Translations under genes and position numbers: made by a program | In this document: positions 32,961-46,045 of the stretch, piece by piece | How positions within the stretch are numbered: the first letter of the stretch is position 1 | How the letters are laid out: every line of letters starts with the position of its first letter | Notes under the pieces: model-generated | What the model was told of the DNA's origin: nothing | The model's database searches: none | Seen by the model: the letters and a program-made list of their open reading frames with translations, nothing else | Source of the DNA: Trichuris trichiura | Taxonomy: Eukaryota; Nematoda; Enoplea; Trichinellida; Trichuridae | Length of the DNA stretch: 64,000 nt | Direction of reading: 5' to 3' | Assembly (NCBI GenBank): GCA_037903355.1 | Contig: JBAJFE010000059.1 | Location: 434,001 to 498,000, forward strand

Positions 32961-35241
32961 GTATTCGTGACAGATTCCATACAAAGAGCGGTTTGGCTTT
33001 TGGTTGGATACTTTAAAAAGTTGCTCTCTCTCTCTCTCTTTCGAAGCAGGTGATTATGGCACGCAAAGCGCGCTCCTTCGTACCGTCGCTTTACTTAAAC
33101 TAAACTACCTAGTCATTCTCGGCTTCACGTTCCAACGAAGAGCTTTCATTTGGTTGTTTGCATAGTACACGTGAGCAAGCGACATTCGACTGCCCAGTCG
33201 TGGTAAACAGTCGGTTTGGCCTACACGCGAAGAAACTTGGAATAGCAGTAGATGGTATCGCAACTCGCCGTTGTAGGGACACCTCCCGTTGCTCGTTTGG
33301 CCAGTCTACGCAGTCACAGTTTAGGCAGAGGCAACACGGCTAACAGTATATCCAGAAGTGTTACCCGCGGGAACGATAAGTTTGAATTAATAGCATTCAT
33401 GGCGTGTACTGTTGTAACCAAACTTTCCAGTGTTTTCTTTTCAAAGAACCGAGAGCAAACAGAACGAAGGATGCGTTTACGCGACAAGATGTGCTTCGCG
33501 TTCGTACTGATAATGTGCCTGAAGAGCCACTAGGTAGCTGCAGTTTTGCCAAAGCGGAAAAAAAATCAAGAATATTCCCTGCGATTAGTCAAACGGATCA
33601 AGCATCATTCCGCCAAGCCGCCGTGTTTCAGTAGCAATGCGTTGAAGGAGCACACGCTACACGCTCCTTGTTGCTTAGCGCATTAACCGGTGTATTTCAG
33701 CAAAATGTCAGCTCCTATTTGAAGCTGCTAGCGAAGGGTACAATTCGCTAATATGACGGTAGCAAAAGTAAGCATAGGCATTTCAGCGTTGAAGCCGAAG
33801 ACAACACACGCATCTATGTTGTCGAGAGCAGTTGACAAGCCAGAATGCTTTTGCCATGTGCATCGCTTACGCAATAGACGCAAGCTAAGCGGCAGAAGGA
33901 TGTCTTAAATAATTGCTATATAAACCCGTTTAGTTCATCCTACCAATTTTGCCCTCATTTTGTGGAGAGACTTCTTAGAGGAAGTAATGAGATACAAGCA
34001 AAGAAGTTGACTAACTGCGGTTACAAGGAGTTTCGCTCGTAAACCGAGTTAGCTAACCTTCCGCGACTGACGCTCTATAATTTGCAAATGTAGGAGAGGC
34101 CAAAACCGCCATGGATAGGCGATGTATGGCGTCAAAGCCCTTTTGCACATGTTGCTCATTATTTCGGCAAATAATTCCACTTCAAAATGCGAGCAAATGT
34201 GGGCATGACTTTTGAAAATAATAGAACGTTGTTATGGAGAATCACTGCAGCTCAGTAAACGCTTTAGCAAACTGCCGTGCCGCAAATCATTGTCAATGCG
34301 TGCAGCACGGAGTCTAAAAGTATTGCTCGATCAGTGCCAACGCCAACGACTGCATTTTTCTAATCCATATAGAGGTAGTGGAATATAAACGTCTAGAACC
34401 GAGAAAACTGAACATCTGTGATTTATGAAACGGAGCAGAGCAAAACAGAGAGACAATTTAGTCCCTAAACCTAGACTTGCTGCACTTCGTCAGTTAACTG
34501 CTCTCAGTCCTTTAACAAGGCAACAAAGTAAGAAGTGCGTGCATTCAGGAATTCGAATTGAGATTTCCACATCTTGACCGCACACTTGGCAAAGCGCAAG
34601 TATTAATAATTTTATTTTAATGACGACCTGTTAGGTTAAAGCCATCTGGTTTACGCTAACAGTACATAGAGGTTTTATACAAACTTTTGGGAACACGATT
34701 TGCCGCCTGTAAATTTTACGGAGCATTAAAGCTCCAGGCCATAGTCATTTTCTTAACACTTCCCATGTGTAGATTTGAAATTTAAGCTTATCACGAATGG
34801 TTGCGCCACAATGGCTACGCAGAAGGCATTTTCGCTAATCGGGTAGGAATTATGTTTCTGCTCTGATATAGCTTCAAGAAGTCGCTCAAGCGGATAGCAT
34901 TTATAGCAGCAATGTTTACATTCAACAGGCGGGATTTCCGCAATGCGACTAAAATGTGAGCTGTAAAATTTTTTGCATTCCTCAAGCATGTCTAGTAAAG
35001 TCGGCTCGTTCGATAAAAAAAAGTATCCACTTGTATACCTTCAGGTACAATCACCACAGAAGGACGAGATGTCCTGTCATTTTCACTCATCCTGCAATTT
35101 TCTGCTCATCCGTTCATGAAGCTTTCCTACGGAGTATGGATTAATGCTTAAATCGCAGCCTGCGTTGCCCAGTGCGTAAATCTAATTTAGCCTAAATATG
35201 TTTCGGAAAACTGGGTGCCTTTTAACAGGCTTTGGTTGTTT
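32961..35241. other. No supportable gene
   Basis: Probably an upstream intron of the minus-strand phosphatase. Contains a (CT)n run at about 33024-33039. Open frames at 33158-33634 (plus) and 34753-34989 (minus) have no recognisable features. I looked on the minus strand for rhodanese-domain residues and did not find them. Confidence 0.3.
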
Positions 35242-35546
35242 CATGGTTCATTTTTGGTTCACGGCTTTGGCCTGTTTGGTGTATCTGTAAGTAAACTTCT
35301 TCAGAATGCCCTGCCAGCGAATAGATGAGCGAATTGTTAGAGAAAATACAGAACAATTTGTATACCGTACGTTTCGGAACTGCTCGTGTTCCGTCGTCCT
35401 CCCTTAAACCGCTGACGACGGAACAAGAGCAGTTCCGTTCTGCTGTTCTGTGTTTTCTCCAGCAATTTGCTCATCCATTCGCTGGTTGGGTATTTTGAAG
35501 TTTATTTGCAGATTCAACAGATCCGTGAACCGAAGATCAACCATGA
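35242..35546. repeat. Large imperfect inverted repeat (foldback)
   Basis: Two arms face each other around a centre near 35405. The inner arms (about 35375-35401 and 35411-35438) share GGAACTGCTC...TTCCGTCGTC and its complement. The pairing then continues outward through AGCGAATAGATGAGC / GCTCATCCATTCGCT, taaac / gttta, and a CATGGTT / AACCATG pair at the outer ends. Similarity falls with distance from the centre. No coding capacity. Consistent with a foldback or MITE-type element or an old inverted duplication; no target duplication identified. Confidence 0.65.
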
Positions 35547-38400
35547 TTCAGCATAAATAGTCTTATTTCAATAAACAAGCGTTTGTAGTACTTTTCTCTA
35601 CTTTTCAGAATTGTTTGCATTGGTCAAATACCGACAATGCAGCAGCAAAAAAAGCACAGAAGTGGCTATGAGTAAAAAACTGCATTTTCATAGTTTTATG
35701 CCGAGATTTCTAGTTCCTGCCTGTAGGAAGCAATGAAAACTTACTCGGTAGACACAAAACATTCCTTCTGCAAAGACAACAGTTTTTGGATTAACACCTT
35801 GCTTTTACATTCTTTCCTTCTTTCCAGTGTTTAGAGGTGAACAGTCAATGTCATCTAGTCAAATTATAAAATTTCGCCCAGAGATTTGTACAAATATGGT
35901 TTACTAGACCTGGTCAGCAGGCTACGGATCTTGGAGAACTACAAGCTGCACTATAGCTTATCGAAGTCGTATTCGTTTACCCACAGAGGAAATAAAGTTC
36001 AAAATTTCCATTAAGCATAAACATTGAATTCCAGATGACATTTCCGCCGGCTCAAAGCTGTCTACACTATGGAAAATTCTAAGTCAACCAAAGCTACGCT
36101 GCGACCAAAGCTGGCACCGCCTGTCGCACACTTGCGGGGATTGTAAATAAGAAGCTTTGCATTAAGCGTGAAATGAAAATTTTCTACGATTCAAGCTAGC
36201 AGTATTTTAAGAACGAAAAATTTATCGTATAAAGAAAAGTCCAAACAACGCGCCTAGCTATATGACGCTCATGTAAGGCAGAGAGGCTGCTTTTAAGTCT
36301 ACGGCAGTTGTAGTTAACAGCCAGCCAGTCCCATTTGCTTTCTGTACATATCTACTGAAAATATAACGTTTGGTAAGGGCATGCATTTGCATGTTCCTTG
36401 CACTTTCCTATGTTTGCAAGCATAGGAAAAGTGACCGCCTAAAGTGAACAGTAATTTAAAACAAGTAAAATTACGCACTTTACGCTTAATCCGTTGAGTT
36501 TTTAGGATCATCCCTTCTTTTTTCATAGCAGAAATAAAGAATATGGGTATACTTGCATGTGATAAGTCACAGTAGTGACGATGAGTGGTCAAGGAGCTTC
36601 AACTGCGGAAATCTTTTGGAAATTCAACTGTTTAGAAACGTAATCTTAAACTGTCCGATGGTACTCTTAAAACGCAATTTGTTTAAACGCAAAGCAGTCA
36701 GCATTGCTACGAGGAACAATTCTCCAGAGACCTATTAACGTGAAATTGCACGCCTGCTAGCACTGAGTGCAAGTTATCATAAAATATTTGAAGAAGAACT
36801 AGCGGACGCTTAGTCTTTTCTCTCTTTGGAAGCTAATCGACTTTGGCTGACGGGAAAGGTAATAATGCCATGAAAGCAACAATTCAGTTGGTTGGGGAAT
36901 AATCAAGCGGACAGTACTGATTCCTGATGGCTTATGCATGCTTTGACTCGACTTGGTGCTTTTTCGTACTACCAGCGGGCATGAAAATCGATGCACGCTA
37001 TAACTACCTGCTGCAAAAAGTTAAAATGACAAGGCAGCTTGATCATTGAGGCAAAATTATGAATCGCGGATCATTGTTTCCTTTGAATGGCACGCATGTC
37101 CAAACTGAGCTCTTCCAAAAGCAGGTTTATGCTTGCTTCGTACCAAATAAATTTCTAAGCGAAGGCGAAAAAAAACTTAGAAAGCTTCCACGGTTACGCG
37201 TCGCGTTTCTTGATCAGTAGACGCTAGTGACTTAATCTCGCTTTATACCAAATAAAAAATGACTGAGAGGGCCTGCAGTGTACGAGGTTGTTGTTTTCGT
37301 CGAAGTTTTGATTTCTTGCTTAGCCGATCACCATCGGCAAGTCACCGTTAGACAGTGCGACCGCCTCTGCTGGTAGTTCCTATTTTCTTAAACGAAAGGG
37401 ACTGATAAAAAGAAAGAGTCAAAGTCTGCGGCCTTACAAATCATTGCTTTCACGTCGAAGAGGCGAATGAACAAAAGATGAAAGAACGACAAGTAGCCTG
37501 GAAGAGCTTTCTTAAAACTAGGATAATGGAGTAGATCCTCTTTTCGGAAGTGGAAAAGCGTCTGAAGTTGGGCAGCTTCCTTGAGCACTATGATGCTGAA
37601 CGGGAAGACAGCTGACTCAAAGACAGTACGCGGACAGAACCATCTACAGTTTATCAATGCGCGCAGAGTCAACGTTCTGATATTCGTATGATCTTCAATG
37701 ATGAAGTGAATCACGATGATGCAGCTTCCGGCAGGATAGGTTGTTTCGCTACCAAACTGCATTTAGCTGTTTAAGGCCTTTGCTGTTCGAAGAGCTACAC
37801 ACATTTTTTGTTTCCTTGATTGGCTGACGAGAATTCCATGCTTAAATGCTTGGTCAGCCAATCGAAGAGCTATTCAGAACTTATCCACTGACATGACGTC
37901 ATGGCAACGGTCCTCATGATGAGCCATTCGAGGCTATCAAGCTTTCGAGTTACGTTCATTTATAAAAAACACCCACTTAAAGCAAGCGCTAAAAGGCAGA
38001 CGTGCTAATGACTGCACGGCTGATGCAATGCTTAGATAGGAAAAACCGGAAATTTTTCATTTCAACTTAAAATGCGTACGCCCGGTGGTGCACCGTACTC
38101 GCTAACCTTAAAGCCCTCCTGTTCCCTCCGAATTAGGGATTGTTTCGCCCGCTTTGTTAAGCATCAGTATCCGGTCGGGTTACGAGTGACAAGTGCTGAC
38201 TTCTAAGTTGTGCCAACAGCACTTCTTCACAATAACAGGTCAAACTGTTCTCCCAATTGCAGACATTTCAAACATGTTCTGAAATGCCTGTTCCCCCTTG
38301 TAAGTCTCTTGTTTAAATAAGGAACCAATTTCGCCAAGTCCCTTGAATGGAATTGGATTTTTCAATCTACTTGCAGGAACTGCTTATTGGGTGACGCACA
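35547..38400. other. No supportable gene
   Basis: Only isolated open frames (36314-36592 and 37388-37762 minus) without motifs. A short perfect stem, GATTGGCTGAC (37818-37828) with its complement GTCAGCCAATC, flanks a loop of about 24 bases. Possibly still within upstream non-coding sequence of the phosphatase gene. Confidence 0.3.
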
Positions 38401-38432
38401 AATCTGTCACCCAGCGGAGTATGGGCGAGGAG

Positions 38433-38440
38433 TATAAAAG
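38433..38440 (+). promoter_or_regulatory. TATA box
   Basis: TATAAAAG about 100 bp upstream of ATG 38537; predicts transcription starting near 38465 and a 5' leader of about 70 bases. Confidence 0.6.
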
Positions 38441-38536
38441 GCAACTGAGCATGCATACCGCGCGGCGCACTTACATGGTCTTTCCGGCTTCTTCTTCGGC
38501 GGTTCCGCGAGCTCGAGATCGTTACCAGCAACCATC

Positions 38537-38819
38537 ATGACTAAAATAGGCAAACACGACCCCTCAGATGCTCAGAACGGACGAACAGTGAGTGACCTAC
38601 CTTGATTCTTTTTCACGGACTGCAGTACTGGAAGTGAAAGTGGGCACAGGTTAGGTGAAGTAGTTGAAAGGTAGTTTATACGGCTGTAGCTATAAGTACG
38701 GTTTCGAATAATTCAAGGACAGTCTTGCCGAAACGATGCATCGCCTCGTTAGAGAGTATTCGATGAGGATGATAGCGGCGGCGAACGATGACTCATCAGC
38801 AATGGCGACGACTAGCTAG
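38537..38819 (+). CDS. Small two-exon gene, about 50-residue protein of unknown function
   Basis: Proposed CDS join(38537..38587, 38718..38819), 50 residues. Exon 1 encodes M-T-K-I-G-K-H-D-P-S-D-A-Q-N-G-R-T and ends in phase 0 at ACA/GTGAGT. A 130-bp intron ends AATTCAAG. Exon 2 runs D-S-L-A-E-T-M-H-R-L-V-R-E-Y-S-M-R-M-I and ends at TAG. The middle would form an amphipathic basic helix; there is no signal peptide and no Cys. A TATA box upstream and AATAAA at 39051 frame a transcript of roughly 600 bases. The acceptor is weak, so exon 2 is inferred. If it were wrong, exon 1 could belong to a longer gene downstream. No family recognised. Confidence 0.45.
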
Positions 38820-39050
38820 TGAAGAACGACGAAGCGGACTATAGGAGGAAGCTAGGGCAGCGGCTTTGCCAGCAGGATGCCCTAGAATGGCGCTTGTTTA
38901 TTTTTCAGGCCTTCGCTCTCTCCCTTTCCTCCCTTCCATGACAACGCCATCGTCCAACGAGCGAGCATTGATTTTGCCACTCTATCGACGTAACAGAGAA
39001 AGCAGCAGCGCCGTCTGGGTAGCTAGCCATGATGCGCGGGCTACAAATGG

Positions 39051-39056
39051 AATAAA
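39051..39056 (+). terminator. Poly(A) signal
   Basis: AATAAA 232 bp after the proposed stop codon of the small gene at 38537. Confidence 0.45.
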
Positions 39057-42000
39057 GAGTGACCATGTCAAAAGCTTGGTACAAGATGTGGTCCCACTTC
39101 CGTTGGGAACAGTATGACAAAAAAAGTTCTCCAAACTACTGTTCAAACTGTGTACCACCGCGTCATTGTTTTCCCTGCCGCACGTTCTGATGACCTCGGC
39201 CTGTTTTGTCGCTGTTTATTCAACGGAGGGGTTAGAGCAGCATAGAGGTATCTTTATGACCAACGTGAATCGCTATTGAGCGCCACAGCTGAGGCACACT
39301 GACTAATCGCATTGTTCGTATCGTGACGAAAAGTCATTCCTCTTCTGACGACCTGCAAAATGGCATTTTAACATAATTGTGGCATGGCTTCGCGTAATAC
39401 GAAATACAGTGTAGCTTAAGGCCAAGTTGGCTGCTTTGGGTTCTACGATTCCGCGACGCTAGCAATTTCCAGTTTCGGTAGCTGTAATTTTTGCTTTATC
39501 TTGCGAATTCAGCCAGGTGAAACTTCATAGATGCGTGGATGCGTGCCGCGCATACGTATCTGTCTGACGAAAAGATAGGCGCCAAGTTAGACGCGTTTGC
39601 ATCAAGTTTACACGCTGATTTTTGCTTCTTAGTTTCAAGTGCACACTGGTGGTACAATATTTGTCGACCTGTCATGCCAGTGCGATGTCACGGTCGGCAA
39701 GTTCACCTGCGATGCTCTGCCTCTTGAAGTTCTTGATAGAGGATTAAATGGGACAATCTATGACGGTTACCAACCGGGGATTCGTAAGCGACGTGCCTGA
39801 TCTCCCTTGAGCGTCTTGCGACGCGATGGGACTGAGGAACCTATTTTCAAAAACCTCAACGCCTGCGCAACAAAATTTCAAGCGACATGCCGGAAGAACG
39901 AATTGACGAAAATGTTGGAAGCCTATTTCCCTCTTTTTGCCCGAAAGTATCAGATCAGGCTTAATGGTCAGTTACGCAGCTTCAAAATTAGCTACTTGAA
40001 AAGGCTTCCGTCAGATGAGTAGTTATCCTGATAGTTGAACTTCAAAGGTGTGCACCAATGTTTGCACTTGAGACGGTGATATCATTGCAAGCGTTGGAGC
40101 GCATTTGTTTCTTCTTACGAAGGTAGTAAGGCCGTGGTCAATTGCATCATGGGGCACCTGGCTACTCAAGAGGTGTATTAATGCCATAATGATGATAGCT
40201 GAAGGACTTCAGGGTGCGAAGCATGCTTGTATTAGGTCATGTACGCACTTGTACCCGTAGGGTAAGATAGGCAGTTTGGTTTTTTGTTCCGCTGCTTGCT
40301 AACTGCAAAGTGACCCTACAAGCAGGCACTTAGAGTAGCTTCCCTGCGTACTATGGTAAACTGGATTCTTAACTAGACCGTTTTAAGGCATCAAGTGGTC
40401 TTCGATTGAAAAAGGTTAAACGATAGTACGGTTTTTTAGCAACGCCTTATGGAGCTTCAAAAGAAGACCAAGCAGATGAACTAAACTAACCGGTCGCCTC
40501 ATAGTAGATAAGTTGCTGTATTGCCAACAGATCGAGGCAAATGAACATACGTTTTTTTTCACGGTATAAACGACCCTTTGGACAAGCTGTTTAGCGTCAC
40601 CGACTATTGAAAGTGATTCAAACCCAGACGATGGCCACCAGACGAACTGGTGATTCATCATTATTTGGCAGTGTGCCCACGAAGTGGCCAAGCGCGTGTT
40701 TTTCCTCTTGCATTGAGAAGGAGCTTTGTAACAGCGCGAGCGCATTCGTATGGTCACTTTTTTGAGCGAACGCAAGAAAAGCTTTGTCGTAGGCCAACTT
40801 TGTGAATCACTTTTTGTTAGTCGTGTAAACTGTCTGGAACCGGCGCGAACATATGCTTTCAACCGTCATGGTCAAGACCGATCACGATGAATCACCGCTT
40901 AGTCGATGTGCGACATTCACAAATGAGTTTAGCTTTATCTAAGCAACGAATATCAGTTCTCAAAGTTAGTCGGAGTTCTCGCCGGAGACTCTCTATCTAA
41001 GGAGACGGCGGTTTGCTCGTAACATTGACCGATGTTGCGCCTTTTTCTTTGCAAAGGCAACTGAAGTAAAATATATGCGCCGTGCCAGACGGTCGACCTG
41101 AAAGGAGGAACCGCTTGGGGTTCAAACTGGAATCAACAGTGATGCCGATCTGTCAGTTGTTTTTTAACTTCCTATTTAACTGACTTGAGTTATACAGACC
41201 TTGTTGCTGCGCTTAAATGGAACGGCAATGACGGGCCGATGGGCAAGTATTGACGCCTGATAGAGTGAATAATTCTTGCAATCGATTTCTATTTCCAAGT
41301 ATGGCCAAGGTGCAGTAGATTGGACTTGATCGATCATCAGAACGTCTGCTTTTATCATTTACTCGCCGAACAGCGGTTAGTGTTCGTTAAGCGTTTTAAA
41401 ATTCATCAATAACTTAAAGAAAACGAACAACCAGGTGAATGAACACACTGAAGTCCAATATTATCAAGAGAAACGTCGCCGTAGAGATTGAAGTTGTTAG
41501 CAAGCACAGAGTGGCTGCCTTTCATTGGATTTGTGTAAACTAATTACCATGGCTGGATATGTTCTATACTGCACTAATACCTATAAGCAACCTATAAATT
41601 GCTTCTATACGCGGGCAAGCAATTCTTAATCTTGCATATCACATTTCGTAACACGTCGCATACTGCAGGAGAGAAAAATCATTGCTTGCACTAGAAGGCG
41701 TAAAGTGATAGGTTGTTTCCTGTTAGCAGAGTGGGGGTGGGCGAATTTTTGAAAACTAAATCGGCGTTTTCAGCCCACTAAAAAATGCAGGCCTGAATTC
41801 CGTTACGCCACGCAAACGAGAGTACTGAATAGTAGGTACTTGCCTTGAACGTAGAATCATGCTCCTTTGCGCTACCCGACGCTGAGCTCCTCCTCACACA
41901 GGACGCAAAATGCATAAGTCGGCCATATAATCGCCATTCGTCCTTATTTGTCACCTAAAGTGAAAGTTTGGCAGGTAATGGAAACGGAGCAGCTTATTTA

Positions 42001-42726
42001 TGAAAAGCAAGTATACTCAATAAGAAAAGCCACAACAAAATAAAACATCGACCGAAAGAACGTGGGAGTATAAGTTTTAAAAAGCATTAGTTTGATTGCG
42101 TTTGCTTGAAGAACAGTATTATTAACATTTTGTTATTGCGCGGCATTGGTATCTCTACGGTTTGACAGCGATGTAAAAGATACTTCCAAAAGGTTCATTG
42201 ATTAAAATCGTTTGCAGAGCGAAAACAGTACAACAGCGTAATAATCAAAAGGAACATATGGATACAACTTCCACAAAAAAAGTAACCCGCGCTAACTAGG
42301 ATTCCAGTTTAGGTTTTACAGCAAGTCCAATATGCAACCGTTCGAGGAGTCAGATTTTGTGCCATAGCATATGCATTGGGACTACGCTGCGTTATCGCTA
42401 TTGTGCTCATTGACATTTTTGTATATCTGTAATGCACTGCGGACCTTGGCAACAGAAAAATATTTTGACGTCCCGGTATTAACAGAAAGAATAGACGCAC
42501 CGCCTGTCAAATAATTCATATGCAGTCCGCTTAGGCTTGGGGAGAAAGTGCTTCATTTTGCTAATTATGCTATAACCTCATTAAAGATTTTTATTGAGCT
42601 TTCAAGCAACTAATGCCCAAGCTGTCAGGGCAACCATGTCAGCCAACTATGTGACTCAGAACAATAAGCTTTTGCTAGCCTGCGTTTGATTCTTCATGAC
42701 CGAAGCGTTAGGTTCCAAAAGAATGA

Positions 42727-42876
42727 CGCAATACTAAAGGCAGCAGAATAGTCGCTATCGAAAAAGGTGAAGGCACCCTTGTGCGCACTGAAAAGAACAA
42801 ACCAGCTCATCACCCGATTGACCCGGACTACACAAGTGTCCGCTTTCGGGAGTTTTGCACAGCAAAAGGATGCTGA
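42727..42876 (+). other. Candidate exon, unknown
   Basis: A 49-codon open frame between TGA codons with protein-like content (I-V-A-I-E-K-G-E-G-T-L-V and H-H-P-I-D-P-D-Y-T-S-V-R-F) and higher GC than its surroundings. No ATG at the start, so it would be internal. The adjacent plus frame is also open to 42930, so the assignment is ambiguous. Confidence 0.15.
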
Positions 42877-43073
42877 TATCAAATTCACCGAACGTCCTCT
42901 CAGGGCCAAGAAACATGGAAAGGTCTAAACTTCAGTTAGAGATAGCAAGCCGAAATGGTCGTTATGAAATTGTCGCAAAGCCTGATCAATAACTATTTTA
43001 TTCAGCAAGCCAATCATGCCTATTTAACCTGATACAGCAGCTACACTGGAGATAATAAGAAAGACCAAAAGTT

Positions 43074-43244
43074 ATGAACTATCGAACTACATTCCAGCAA
43101 AATAAGCAATACCGTTCGTCTGAGACGAGCTGCGATGTGCTCACACGACTGAAGCGGGAGCTGGAGACAGGATGGGCACGGAAAATTGTGATGCAGGAAC
43201 CACTGAAAGATCCAGAGACTCTATACCTTAAGATTGTAACCTGA
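43074..43244 (+). other. Candidate small ORF or exon, unknown
   Basis: ATG to TGA, 56 codons, GC-richer than its surroundings, with a charged helix-like end (L-T-R-L-K-R-E-L-E-T-G-W, then E-P-L-K-D-P-E-T-L-Y-L-K). A GTAACC that could act as a donor lies at 43236. No homology recognised. Confidence 0.22.
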
Positions 43245-46045
43245 CTCAAACCTAACCATTAATTAATGAATACGACATAAAGCTTGAATAGATGTTCTAT
43301 GCTTTATTTTTAATTGTTGATGCGCTGCCTTTGAAATATCGATAATTTGCGTTTGATAAATCACGAAAGCTTCACTTACCGGAACACTAAACGCGGAAAA
43401 GCAGAGAAAGAAGCCTCGTCGCAATGATGACCGCACTTACATGGAACAGATGCAAGTACGCGACTGAACACTTGCGCTTTTGGAAACTAGGCCACCATAT
43501 TCAACTAATGGAGAAGACAAAAGTAGGCTATAACTTTACGTAGTGTTCCAGAAAATTAGGCGAATATTCTCACTTGCTACGGCATTATACTCACAACTCT
43601 TCAGGCATGTGATCAGCTCATCAGTTAGTATCAACTTACTCATCCAAATGATGAAACGTACTCAAATAATACGGATAGCATCAAAGAAATGCGTTAAGCA
43701 GTAGGGAGGCCGCTTTAAATTGATCGTAGAAAAATACCTTGCTTATTAGCTCTATTGCAATGGGCCGTTGGCTGAAAAACATAAGGTCATTAGCATATGA
43801 GCCCCTATGTTCTATTTGAATGTTGGTTACTTGAAAGTTTAAGCCGTTGTTGACAGTTAAAAATTCCCTCAGCTCCTTTCAATGCGCACGGAATTTAGTA
43901 CTCACTTTTATTGCACCAGTAACGACGAAAATGTCACTATGGCCAAGATAGTATGAAAACTCTTGTTTGAGCATGATAACGCAAAACTGCAGAGCGAAAA
44001 TAATCCTTTTCTGGATCGCGTTGTCAAGCGCCGTGAGAAATGCTGCCTGTACTTATTACAATAATATAATAGGGAATGCTCAACTGTGTTAGCTAAAATG
44101 TATGCCCCTTTAGAAATGTTGCACCATCGAGACATCATTCCGTCTCTTTGATAATGTGACAACGATATAATCCAGTACATCTGCATCAGATCCGAAAATT
44201 GTCGCCATGAACAGGTGGCAATGTACAACAAGCCGCTGCCTGAAATGAGGCCAGCAGTTGTTAACAAAAAAGAGCGCAGATGCTCTTCCACGAGTCAAAG
44301 AAAAGTTACATTTTTCGTTCAGCACAATCGACTAATCGAACTGACATGGGATGAAGGTCCCTATCCATTCTCTTTACTCGTCTGACCTTTGCCCTACCGA
44401 ATGACACATTTTTATGGTGATCGATGGTTTTCTACGCTAGAAAAGTTCACCCTCACCTAACAATGCCCGAAGAAGCTTTTCGGTTGTTTCTCCAGTTTCG
44501 AAGCAAAGATATCTATCGTTTGTTGGAACTAATTCCTTTGAAGAGCATTAACAATGTAGCGACATTTCCAGCATTGCTTTTTTAGGGCTAAAGTCTATTT
44601 GAGGAACGGCTGTGGAAACGTAATTCCGCAAAATGGAAACTATGACCTCCCTAAAGTATTAATAGTAGAGCAGCCACTTGAATAACGCTGGGGTCGGTGC
44701 ACGGATTAGGGGCATTACAGAAATGGTGTGAATAATTTTTAACTTCTTCAACGTCAACTCTTAATAGGCAAATCCATTCAGCGTAACCTATTTTCTTATG
44801 AATAAGCTTAAATGAACCGTACACTTCCATACAAGTCCTACATATGGTGACCTGAATAAGGATTGATTATCACGTTAACTGCAAAGCATGAGCTCGTTAA
44901 CCACTTAACATTCACCCCACCATGGGGACAAGCAGCTTTTAAGAATAGCCATTATTCAAAAGTGTTTTTTTTATATGTTGCATATGCAAATTTATCTGTT
45001 ATTATTCCACAGCTTTTTCCATTTTTTCGCTGACCTAGCGAGTATCTACAATTAAACGAAAAACTGCTTGATTAGCAGATGGGTAAATAATTAGTAGGAA
45101 AAGTACTTCTTCCGTTGGTAATCAAGCTGTTTCGTTTAACGACGTTAAAGAAAACTGGGTAAAACCAAGGAAGGTTCATTCGTAAGAAAAAGAACCCCAA
45201 CCCATTGTGAAGTCCCTTGCCTTCAACGGTCGCAATTCTGAAGTGAAAATTTCAAGATATTTTTACATTAAGTGGGCATATAAATCATGCATTATTCCTA
45301 TCTTAACGAGAACAACCTCTAGATCCGCAAAAGATCACGGATGAAAGGCTTCACAATTGTCGAACACGCCTGCCAATATTTGCACGGCCTAAAGGTGCTA
45401 TATCGATTATGACCTTTAGCGAAGGCCAGTAATCTTCTAAAGAAGCGATAACGCTTAACGCTAACGTACGCACGCTCACAATAAGTGGCAATAAAAAAGG
45501 AAAAAGTACCTTCTGTTAGACGTACAGGCTAAGGGACGATATCAAGGGTCTAACGGACCCTGGAATGCAAAACCAACAAGTAGCTGGTTATTTAACCGAA
45601 GGATGAAACGCCGGTGCAAAGAAAGCAACCGAGGAAATCATGGTCGAATCAGTAGGTAACATTGCCTAACCAGCAATTAACCCGACAGTTCTCAGCGTCA
45701 AAACGTTTCGCGCACGATGATTTAGTGAACGCAGAGTAGCTGACTTTAGCTTTGTCGTAAAGGACTAGCTACAACCGACTCAGTTGGTCCGCTGTAACTT
45801 TTCAATCGAAGTGGTGGCACATTAATGGAATTTCTTACTTGCCTAAAGTGTTCATCAGCCACCTAAAAGGCTTGTACAATTCGGCTGTATTTTTAGAAAA
45901 GAAAAAGACCTACAAATGAAAAACGGCTGCTAGTAGTAAAAAGGGTGGTGAAACTTTCAGTACCCTTTAGTACGAACCTGCAAACTGTTTTAAGCTTACG
46001 GTACTAATCTTGGGTTCCATTTCGTGGGTACTTCTGGCTTTAAGC

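Larger units (their letters stand above)
39057..46045. other. Long stretch with no confident gene
   Basis: I see no conserved domain, promoter-gene unit or transposon. Several short frames have coding-like composition (39807-40022 plus, 40621-40806 minus, 42727-42876 plus, 43074-43244 plus). They could be exons of fast-evolving genes or relics. The remainder is AT-rich and unstructured as far as I can see. Confidence 0.3.

Noticed and set aside
37388..37762. Possible rhodanese domain exon of the phosphatase in the 124-codon minus-strand frame
   Set aside because: I could not align the conserved rhodanese residues; resemblance was limited to scattered hydrophobic positions.
40416..40862. 148-codon minus-strand frame as a gene
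   Set aside because: No motif, promoter or splice context, and an alternative frame on the same strand looks more coding-like; long chance frames of 100-127 codons are common in this window.
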